Source: Altererythrobacter sp. ZODW24 (GTDB lineage: Bacteria; Pseudomonadota; Alphaproteobacteria; Sphingomonadales; Sphingomonadaceae). From it: DNA of 64,000 bases. The DNA lies in the NCBI RefSeq assembly GCF_003344885.1, contig NZ_CP031155.1, forward strand, positions 930,001-994,000, read 5' to 3'. Made by a program: the position numbers and the translations under genes. The notes beneath the pieces were generated by a model. The model did no database searches. It saw nothing but the letters and a program-made list of their open reading frames with translations, and had not been told where the DNA came from. Shown piece by piece: positions 20,187 to 27,434 of the stretch (the stretch's first letter is position 1; every line of letters begins with the position of its first letter).

Positions 20187-20797
20187 CCGATATTGCCGCC
20201 ATCATGAAATCCGCGCCGGTAATCCCGGTGCTTGTGGTCGACGATGTCGCTCAGGCCCGCCCATTGGCTGAAGCGCTAGTGAATGGTGGTTTGCGCGTGC
20301 TGGAGGTGACCATGCGGACACCCGCCGCGCTCGAAGTGATCAAAGCCATGTCAGAGATTGAAGGCGCAATCGTTGGCGCGGGCACAGTCACCAATCCGGC
20401 GGAACTGGACCAGGCAATCGCCGCCGGTAGCGAGTTCATAGTCTCGCCCGGCCTAACTGAAAATCTCGGCAAGGCAGCTATTTCGGCTGGCATACCGTTT
20501 CTGCCCGGCACCGCGAATGCAGGCGACATCATGCGCGGGCTCGATTTGGGTCTCACACATTTCAAATTCTTCCCGGCGACAGCGGCTGGCGGTATTCCCG
20601 CGCTGAAGGCGCTCGCGGCACCATTCGGGCAGGTGAAGTTCTGCCCGACCGGCGGCATTTCCGCTGAAACCGCATCCGACTGGCTCGCCATCGAACCCGT
20701 GCTATGCGTAGGCGGAAGTTGGATCGCACCGCGCGGCACATCAGATTATGTCGGTGTTTCAGAAACCGCCAAGAAAGCAGCAGGACTGGCCGTATGA
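20183..20797 (+). CDS. eda: 2-dehydro-3-deoxy-6-phosphogluconate aldolase
   Basis: Eda splits KDPG into pyruvate and glyceraldehyde 3-phosphate. The 204-residue protein has LEVTMRT with the catalytic Glu and THFKFFPA with the Schiff-base Lys. It overlaps glk by four bases. It is also the point at which a uronate pathway such as the one at 46460-54579 would join central metabolism after phosphorylation of KDG. Confidence 0.97.
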   Translation: MTDIAAIMKSAPVIPVLVVDDVAQARPLAEALVNGGLRVLEVTMRTPAALEVIKAMSEIEGAIVGAGTVTNPAELDQAIAAGSEFIVSPGLTENLGKAAISAGIPFLPGTANAGDIMRGLDLGLTHFKFFPATAAGGIPALKALAAPFGQVKFCPTGGISAETASDWLAIEPVLCVGGSWIAPRGTSDYVGVSETAKKAAGLAV

Positions 20798-23577
20798 AAA
20801 CCGTCGCCGACCTTACGAAGCGCCTTCAGGAAATGCACCGGCAGACGGCAGAGACGCCGATCTTCAATCCGGTGTTCCAGCTCAGCCTCGAACTCTCGCG
20901 GGAGCTGGAAGGCGGACGTCTGACGCTGCCCGATATGGCCAATATGGTCGCCGAACTCGAATGCGATGCACTCAAGTCGCGGGCGACCCGGCTCCGGCGC
21001 TTGGTTTCCCCGGTCGATACTGGCGAGAATCTCGGCGCTTTGCGCAGTGATCTGCAATCGGCGACCAGTGACTTCGACGCCTTCCGCGCCAAATGGGAGC
21101 GGCCGCAGCTCCACGCTGTATTTACCGCCCACCCTACGTTCCTCATGACTGATGCACAGTCGAAATCCGTTGCTGAGGCTGCATCGCAGACCGGTGATAT
21201 CGACGATTCCGCTTGCGCCGCGCCTGGGCTACGTCAGGCAATCACCTTGGATTACGAACATGGTTGCGCGATGGATGCCATCGCCAATGCTGCCGACGCG
21301 CGTGATATAATTGTTGGTGAAGTTCTGGAGGCTGCCCGTGCGCAATATCCCGATCAGTGGCACGAACTCGCGCCCGTTCCGGTACGTTTCGCGAGCTGGG
21401 TTGGCTATGACATGGACGGGCGGACTGACATCGCCTGGTACACCTCCCTCGCCTTCCGCCTGTCTGAAAAGGCCGCGCGTTTGGCGCGTTACGCCAGCAA
21501 ACTAGATAGCATCGCAGCAGGCCATGCGCTCGTGGCCAAATTGCGCGCTGCCGGAGAGCAGGCCGCAGAGCATTCCGCGACATTCCGCACTGACTTGTCC
21601 GATCCCGGCGACCTGAGCGCTGCCGCCAATGCGCTGACTGCCAGCAATGCTGATAAACTCACTAGCCTGACGCCGGTAATCGAGCAGCTTGAGACAGAGG
21701 CCCGTGATGCGGATGCTGCCACTGCAGTGGCGCTGAAAACACTCACGGCGGCCATGCGCGCCGACGGGCTTGGCTCAGGCTGGATCCACTTCCGCGTTAA
21801 CGCAAAGCAGCTCCACAACGGCATCCGCCGCCGGATTGATGATGATGCGGCGCTCGACCTCGGCAGCCGTGGCGCGATGGCAACCTTGCGCCGGATGTTG
21901 GACGAAGTGCAGCCTTTGCGGACCAACTTCGCTGCATTGGCGATCGAGAGCAGCACGGCCATCCGCCAATTCCTCGCAATGGCGCAGATACTCAAGCACA
22001 TCGATTCTGACGCGCCGATCCGCATGCTGATTGCCGAATGCGAACAACCCGCAACAATCCTCGCGGCGCTCTATTTCGCCAAGCTGTTCGGGATTGAAGA
22101 CAAGGTCGACGTCTCGCCGCTGTTCGAAACCGAAAGCGCGCTCGAGCATGGTGGCCGCTTCCTCGATGCGCTCCTCGCAGAGCCCGCCTACCGTGCCTAT
22201 GCGGAAAAGCGTGGGCGTGTCTGCATCCAGACCGGCTTTTCTGATGCGGGCCGTTTCGTCGGACAGATTCCCGCCAGCCTCGCCATCGAACGCCTGCAAG
22301 GCCGCATGGCAGACGCGATGAAGGCCAACGGGCTGACAGACGTTGCCGCGCTGATCTTCAACACCCACGGCGAGAGCATGGGCCGCGGCGCGCATCCCAG
22401 CAGTTTCGAAGACCGCTTGGAATGGCCACTGTCCCCGTGGACGCGCCGCCGCTTTGTACGCGCCAACATCAGGTTGGAGCCAGAGGTCAGTTTCCAGGGC
22501 GGCGATGGTTACATGTTCTTCTCCACGCCCGAACTGGCGCTCGCGACGCTGTCTCGTATCGTCCAGCTCAAACCCGCTGAAACCGATATCGATGCACCCG
22601 TCGACGAGTTTTACCGCCGAACGGACCTCAGCCTCGACTTCTACCGCGCTATCCGGACGCATCAGCACCGGCATTTGCGGTCCAAGACTTACTCGCGCGC
22701 CGTCACGGCATTCGGCCTTGGCATGCTGAACGGAACCGGCAGCCGCGTTTCGCGCCGCCAATCCGACCTTGCTGCCGACCGCGCTATGACCTTGCGCCAG
22801 ATCCGCGCCATTCCGCATAATTCCGTTCTCCAGCAACTCGGTTATCCCGTGAATATCATCGCCGGTGTTGGCAGCGCCGCGGACGGAAATTACGAAGACA
22901 TCGCCTCGCTGCTGAAAGACTCCCCGCGCGGACGACAGCTGATGCGGCTTATCCGGGCGTCCAATGCGCTGGCGAGTATCAAGACGGTTGCAGCCTATGG
23001 CGAACTGTTCAATTCCGCCTATTGGGCCAGTCGTCCATACCGCGGAACCGAGCGCCATTTGTCCGATGCCTGCGAGGCGCTCGCGGAATATCTGACCAAG
23101 GATGACCGGGCCGGTGTGTTCCGCCGTCTAGCATCACGTCTGCGGGTCGATGCGTTGAAACTGCACCGCTTGTTTGAGCTCCTGCCTGATGAGAAGCCGC
23201 TGGAGGACCGCGAGCATGTGCGCCGCGCAATCGGTGTGCTGCAAGCGCTCCGCCTCGCTCTGTTCCAACACATGTTCCTCCGCGCTGTCGGCATGCCGGC
23301 GTTTAGCCGCGCCAACGATATCAGCCGTGAGGATGTGCTTGAGATGGTCTTCAGCCTGCGCGTCGATGATGCGCTGGCCCAGATGCGACGCGCCTTCCCG
23401 ACCAAATTCCCCGGGGTCGAAGATTTCGCGATGGATACGCCCAGCGATTATCCCGACGGTGACGGCGAGGGATATGCCGCCCTGCACCGCGATTATATCG
23501 ATCCGATTGATCATGCGAACCAGCTCGCCCTGCGGATCAGTGCTGCGATTGCCAATGAGTTTGGTGCTCACGGCTGA
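20794..23577 (+). CDS. Phosphoenolpyruvate carboxylase-family protein with divergent active site
   Basis: The 927-residue protein starts with ATG at 20794 overlapping the eda stop in ATGA. It aligns by motif with PEP carboxylase: VFTAHPTF keeps the His (113) of TAHPTE. However, GGDRDGNP is G-Y-D-M-D-G-R-T (204-211), GYSDSxKDxG is GFSDAGRFVG (481-490, Lys to Arg) and HGRGGSIGRGGAP is THGESMGRGAHP (about 524-535, first Arg lost). The normal C-terminal RNTG is absent; the protein ends FGAHG. Standard PEPC makes oxaloacetate from PEP and bicarbonate. With these changes the activity is uncertain; it may be altered, regulatory or lost. Its coupling to the Entner-Doudoroff genes fits a role near PEP or pyruvate. 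Confidence 0.85.
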   Translation: MKTVADLTKRLQEMHRQTAETPIFNPVFQLSLELSRELEGGRLTLPDMANMVAELECDALKSRATRLRRLVSPVDTGENLGALRSDLQSATSDFDAFRAKWERPQLHAVFTAHPTFLMTDAQSKSVAEAASQTGDIDDSACAAPGLRQAITLDYEHGCAMDAIANAADARDIIVGEVLEAARAQYPDQWHELAPVPVRFASWVGYDMDGRTDIAWYTSLAFRLSEKAARLARYASKLDSIAAGHALVAKLRAAGEQAAEHSATFRTDLSDPGDLSAAANALTASNADKLTSLTPVIEQLETEARDADAATAVALKTLTAAMRADGLGSGWIHFRVNAKQLHNGIRRRIDDDAALDLGSRGAMATLRRMLDEVQPLRTNFAALAIESSTAIRQFLAMAQILKHIDSDAPIRMLIAECEQPATILAALYFAKLFGIEDKVDVSPLFETESALEHGGRFLDALLAEPAYRAYAEKRGRVCIQTGFSDAGRFVGQIPASLAIERLQGRMADAMKANGLTDVAALIFNTHGESMGRGAHPSSFEDRLEWPLSPWTRRRFVRANIRLEPEVSFQGGDGYMFFSTPELALATLSRIVQLKPAETDIDAPVDEFYRRTDLSLDFYRAIRTHQHRHLRSKTYSRAVTAFGLGMLNGTGSRVSRRQSDLAADRAMTLRQIRAIPHNSVLQQLGYPVNIIAGVGSAADGNYEDIASLLKDSPRGRQLMRLIRASNALASIKTVAAYGELFNSAYWASRPYRGTERHLSDACEALAEYLTKDDRAGVFRRLASRLRVDALKLHRLFELLPDEKPLEDREHVRRAIGVLQALRLALFQHMFLRAVGMPAFSRANDISREDVLEMVFSLRVDDALAQMRRAFPTKFPGVEDFAMDTPSDYPDGDGEGYAALHRDYIDPIDHANQLALRISAAIANEFGAHG

Positions 23578-23608
23578 TCTGCGGACCAGACACGCGCGTT
23601 AACTTTTA

Positions 23609-23643
23609 GAATACGGGCGTTTCACAAAGGGACGCCCGTATTC
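23609..23643. repeat. Perfect 12-bp inverted repeat after the PEPC-like gene
   Basis: GAATACGGGCGT, an 11-base loop and ACGCCCGTATTC form a perfect stem 31 bases past the stop. There is no T run on the plus strand, so it is either a terminator of unusual type, an mRNA 3'-end stabiliser, or a protein-binding palindrome in front of the L,D-transpeptidase gene. Confidence 0.7.
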
Positions 23644-23685
23644 AGCCTCTGGCGCTTTTTGCCGAATCGGCGCATTAATATTGGC

Positions 23686-24420
23686 ATGGACCCGATGATC
23701 AAATGGATAGGCGGCACGACAGCCGCAATTGCCCTGCTTTTTGGCGGTGCAACCGTGGCTGCTCAATTGATGGATGGCGACAAGCCCCCAGCAATCGAGG
23801 CTGCGCCTGTTCTTACGATGGAAGAGGCCATTCCGGCCGATGATGCCAAAACGGATGCTGTCCAGTCCCTTCAGCAACCCGAAATGGTATCGAACCCCGT
23901 CGTGCAAGCGATCCCGGCGTCCACTCCAAAGCCAACCGCTCGCCCAAAGAAAAAGGACGAGCGGTTCGTCATCAAACGGATCCTGCCTATCGACGGCCCG
24001 ATCAAATATGGCGAATGGCATTGGGATGACGAAGGGGTTCCTCCTGGGCCGCTCGTCATGACTGTCGACCTCGACGCCCGCGTTATTTCAGTCTTCCGCG
24101 GCGGTTACGAGATTGGTGCGGCGGCGGTCCTGCTTGGTACCCAGGACCACCCCACACCGCTCGGCACATTTCCGATCATGTCCAAAGAACGGCATAATGT
24201 TTCGGAAAAATACGACAATGCACCGATGCCTTATACGCTTCGCCTGACACGTGATGGCATAGCCGTTCACGGCTCGCAGGTCGAAAACGGATTTGCCAGC
24301 CACGGCTGTGTAGGCGCACCCAACGAGTTCGCTGCCAAGATCTTCGCCATCGCCAAGCGCGGTGACAAAGTGATCATCACTCGCGGCGAGACAATGTCGC
24401 TGGGCGAATCAATCCTATAA
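23686..24420 (+). CDS. L,D-transpeptidase (YkuD domain)
   Basis: These enzymes make 3-3 crosslinks in peptidoglycan or attach proteins to it. The protein of about 244 residues has an N-terminal membrane anchor (IKWIGGTTAAIALLFGGAT), a Pro/Ala-rich linker and a C-terminal YkuD domain. The catalytic motif is AVHGSQVENGF then ASHGCVG (His195, Cys208). The ATG at 23686 is taken; an ATG nine bases later or a TTG at 23659 are possible because no start has a strong ribosome site. It is convergent with tilS. Confidence 0.9.
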   Translation: MDPMIKWIGGTTAAIALLFGGATVAAQLMDGDKPPAIEAAPVLTMEEAIPADDAKTDAVQSLQQPEMVSNPVVQAIPASTPKPTARPKKKDERFVIKRILPIDGPIKYGEWHWDDEGVPPGPLVMTVDLDARVISVFRGGYEIGAAAVLLGTQDHPTPLGTFPIMSKERHNVSEKYDNAPMPYTLRLTRDGIAVHGSQVENGFASHGCVGAPNEFAAKIFAIAKRGDKVIITRGETMSLGESIL

Positions 24421-24435
24421 CTGGTCATTGTCAGA

Positions 24436-25416
24436 CTAGCTTTTGCGCCCTTCCTCGGCGCGGAAGTTCCATAGTCCCCGGCGCGCAGTTGCAACCACGC
24501 CGCCGAGTGATGCGCCTTTGCCGCGCTCCAAAGCATCCATCAGCCGGGCTACACTACCGCCGCGCGGAGTAGTCCCGAAACTTGCGAAAATCCTGGCGAT
24601 TACCCGGAGGCGAATGGCGTAGGGTGCAACCGGTCGATAGATTAGCGTTTCGGCGCTACGCTCCACACAATCCTGCCATTCGGTATCTGCTGCCCAATTG
24701 AGCGCCTCATCAGCATCAGCCATGTGGCGGGCACTGGCAGCAAGCGATCCGGCATCAATCCATTCCGCATCTTGCAGGGCTTTCCTGATCCGTACGCGGT
24801 CAAACCCATCGTCTTGGTTCGACGGATCAGCGGCGGGAGTAACACCGGCCGCCTGACAGATTTCAGCAAGCTCGCTCCGCCGCCAATCGAGCAGCGGCCG
24901 GACGAGCGGCAAATCAGTGTCCAGCACCCTACCAATCGAGCGAATACCGGCGAGGCCAGCGACGCCGCTGCCCCGGTTCATCCGCATCAACACGGTTTCA
25001 GCCTGATCATCGGCATGATGCCCTGTAGCAAGAGCGGAAAGCCCGCGCTCGACCATCCAGCCAGCGAGAGCGTGGTAACGCGCCTTGCGAGCCTCATCCT
25101 GAAGGTTCCCCTCCGCCACTTCGACCGTGAGAATGCGGTGCTCAACGCCGAGTTCAGCACACAAGTCAGCGACCATCTCAGCTTCACCAGCCGCCTCAGA
25201 CCGCAGCCCGTGATCGACGGTGGCTACTTCGATAGCATCAGGGATCGCGCCATGAGCCAGTAACAGTAAGGCCATACTGTCAGGCCCACCCGATACGGCC
25301 AGCCCGAGCTTACCGCCCGCCTTCCAAATCCGCTCCAGATCGGAGCGGAACCGGTTCGTCAGTTCTGGATCAAGCGCCCTATCAATTGCAGCTGACCTTT
25401 GCAGTCTGAGCGGCAT
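24436..25416 (-). CDS. tilS: tRNA(Ile)-lysidine synthase
   Basis: TilS converts C34 of the CAU-anticodon tRNA-Ile to lysidine, so that it reads AUA. The 326-residue protein has the PP-loop AVSGGPDSMAL (residues 40-50), VDHGLR and GHHADDQAET. The ATG at 25416 lies within the 3' end of the preceding cpoB-like gene (35-base overlap); no later in-frame ATG precedes the PP-loop. In many alphaproteobacteria ftsH follows tilS; here the next gene is the convergent L,D-transpeptidase, so that link is broken. Confidence 0.95.
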   Translation of the reverse strand: MPLRLQRSAAIDRALDPELTNRFRSDLERIWKAGGKLGLAVSGGPDSMALLLLAHGAIPDAIEVATVDHGLRSEAAGEAEMVADLCAELGVEHRILTVEVAEGNLQDEARKARYHALAGWMVERGLSALATGHHADDQAETVLMRMNRGSGVAGLAGIRSIGRVLDTDLPLVRPLLDWRRSELAEICQAAGVTPAADPSNQDDGFDRVRIRKALQDAEWIDAGSLAASARHMADADEALNWAADTEWQDCVERSAETLIYRPVAPYAIRLRVIARIFASFGTTPRGGSVARLMDALERGKGASLGGVVATARRGLWNFRAEEGRKS

Positions 25417-26281
25417 AGCGCGACTGCAAGCGGCCCGTCGCGAGCGCCGGATAAGTGTCACCAAATTCAGCGAGCGCAATGCAGGCACGGCCTGTATCTT
25501 CAAGAGCGATCATAGTTTCCGCCAGATAGAGCAGACTGTCACCAGCGCGCGCGCCAGTCTTGTCGGCCTGATAGTTCTGCAGGAACCAAGGCGCCGCATC
25601 GCGGGCCTTACCATCATCGAGATAGGCGCGGCCCAGAAGGTTGCGGCCATACGTCGTACGCCAGTGGCTGGGGTGCCGATCGAGGAAAATCCGCAGCTGC
25701 TGCTGGGCCTCGGGCAAGAATCCGGCGTTCCAGAGACGGTAGCCATAGGAATACTCGTCATCCGCCGCATCGTCTGTCGATGGCTTAGCGATCGCGCTCA
25801 CAGCCGCAATTCGCGCATCGGTCGGGCCACTTTGAGCTGGTGCCGGCGCGGGCGTAGGCGTCGGAGTCGCCGCTGACGGGTTGCCAGCAGCCGGGCTGAT
25901 AGCGGGTTGGAACGTGCCACTAGGCGTTTCCAGAGCCCCAATGCGCGCCGAAAGCATCGCAATACCGTTGGTATTTTCTTCCGTTTGCGAGGTCAGTCGC
26001 TGCATCTGCGATTCCAGGGCATCAAGCCGAACGAGAATATCAGTGACCGCCGTAGTCGACCCAGCGATCGGTGTCTGGGTCGATTGCGAGGAACCAATTT
26101 CGGGCTCAAAAAACCGGCCTGCACCGCCCGGGAACACCTTACGCTGGAGCGCGCGCACCTCGGATTCGAGCTTATCTACCCGCAAAGACGTGTTTTCTTG
26201 GGCAGTGGCTACCGTGGCGGAGCCCAATATTGCCAAAGCTGCCAAACTGGAAAGGCCCGTCCGGCCGATCAGGTTACGCAT
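25382..26281 (-). CDS. cpoB: CpoB/YbgF-like periplasmic protein of the Tol-Pal system
   Basis: The protein of about 299 residues has a signal peptide (cleavage after VATAQ), a short coiled coil (TSLRVDKLESEVRALQRK), a Pro/Ala-rich linker and C-terminal TPR repeats (EYSYGYRLWNAGFLPEAQQ and following). This is the CpoB layout; CpoB links Tol energy use with peptidoglycan synthesis at constriction. The ATG at 26281 follows GGGAG; an ATG at 26299 is in frame but lacks a ribosome site. tol-pal genes are not adjacent in this window. It overlaps tilS by 35 bases. Confidence 0.88.
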   Translation of the reverse strand: MRNLIGRTGLSSLAALAILGSATVATAQENTSLRVDKLESEVRALQRKVFPGGAGRFFEPEIGSSQSTQTPIAGSTTAVTDILVRLDALESQMQRLTSQTEENTNGIAMLSARIGALETPSGTFQPAISPAAGNPSAATPTPTPAPAPAQSGPTDARIAAVSAIAKPSTDDAADDEYSYGYRLWNAGFLPEAQQQLRIFLDRHPSHWRTTYGRNLLGRAYLDDGKARDAAPWFLQNYQADKTGARAGDSLLYLAETMIALEDTGRACIALAEFGDTYPALATGRLQSRYAAQTAKVSCN

Positions 26282-26416
26282 GATATTTCGTGCTCCCATA
26301 TCCGTTAAGTGCGCTGGTTTGGCCGCTTTTGACCGAACCTGCGCTGAATGATTAACCACATTTGCCGAAGGATGCCGCCCTTGTCGAGCGCGCGATCGCA
26401 AGCTTGGGGATAGTGC

Positions 26417-27256
26417 CTAGGTACCAGTGATCGGAGCGGCGGCCTGATCTGTCGTTGCAGATGCGTCCGCTGCCCTCGCCAGCAACGCCTCAGCAGTCAC
26501 CGGAACGTCTCTAATCGTCATCAGCTCATCCGCCAGTTTAGGCTGCGTCCTGCCGCCAATCGAGATTGCGAGCGCGTCTGGACGTCCGGTCCACAATTGC
26601 GGCCCGTCGGCGTCGGTTGGCACCGTGTAACTCTCGTTCATGGCCATCTGCTTTTGCATCAGCTGGCTGCCATTGATGTCATAGAATTTGACCCAGACGC
26701 CTTCTTCCAACGCCGTGAAAACGACCGTGCCACTGGCAGAGGCTGGTGCATTGTCGGTGGTATTGGCATCAGCCGCATCAGTCGTTTCAGCCTGAGCTAC
26801 TTGCTCATCCTGCAGGGCCGGTAAATCGGCGCCCGGTGTGAAATATGGCTTGAAGAACATATATCCGCCGGCAATGAGCAGGACAACGGCGCACATCATT
26901 GCAAAGGCGAGCTTGCCCGATGGGACACGGGCCGGATCCCCCGGCTCGAACGCCGCACCGCCACGGGGGTCTTCTTCCTCGGCAATGCTGAGCTCCTCGC
27001 GCACCAGATCAGCGACTTCGGCTTCATCCAAGCCGACCATACGCGCATAGGTTCTGGAGAAGCCAATCGCATAGGTGCGTCCCGGCAACTTTGCGAATTT
27101 GCCCGCTTCGATCAGCTCAATATGGCGTTCGTTGATCCGCGTTTCGGCAGCGACTTGCTCAACCGAGAGGCTTTGTCCCTCACGCGCCGCACGCAGCCGT
27201 TCGCCAACACCGCCGAGTGGAAGCTGTTCTTCGCGATATTCTTCTTCGTCAGCCAT
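26417..27256 (-). CDS. RodZ-like helix-turn-helix membrane protein
   Basis: The 279-residue protein has an N-terminal HTH domain (LRAAREGQSLSVEQVAAETR then ERHIELIEAGKFAKLPG). One membrane helix (about 115-133) and a periplasmic DUF4115-type domain with VWVKFYDINGSQL and RPDALAISIGG follow. This is the RodZ architecture; RodZ links MreB to the cell-wall machinery. Two adjacent ATGs exist; the second (27256) is used, with GGAG just upstream. It probably shares transcription with the cpoB-like gene downstream, 135 bases away. Confidence 0.88.
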   Translation of the reverse strand: MADEEEYREEQLPLGGVGERLRAAREGQSLSVEQVAAETRINERHIELIEAGKFAKLPGRTYAIGFSRTYARMVGLDEAEVADLVREELSIAEEEDPRGGAAFEPGDPARVPSGKLAFAMMCAVVLLIAGGYMFFKPYFTPGADLPALQDEQVAQAETTDAADANTTDNAPASASGTVVFTALEEGVWVKFYDINGSQLMQKQMAMNESYTVPTDADGPQLWTGRPDALAISIGGRTQPKLADELMTIRDVPVTAEALLARAADASATTDQAAAPITGT

Positions 27257-27434
27257 CATGGCTCCGCACAATATATATGGGAAATGCCCCCGTCGTCGCA
27301 TGACAACGATTCATAGCCCTTCAAGTCAAGCGCTCATCAACTGGTAAAGTTCCGGCTGCGACAAACCGGCCCTGTTGCACGACAAAGCTTTCGCGGCGCT
27401 GACTGACTTGCAGCATAGCGCCCAAAAAGCACGT

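Noticed and set aside
21775-23058. 427-codon open frame on the minus strand
   Set aside because: Antisense to the PEPC-like gene; no family features.
23609-23643. Inverted repeat as a mobile-element end or attachment site
   Set aside because: No transposase, integrase, tRNA or target duplication is found nearby.
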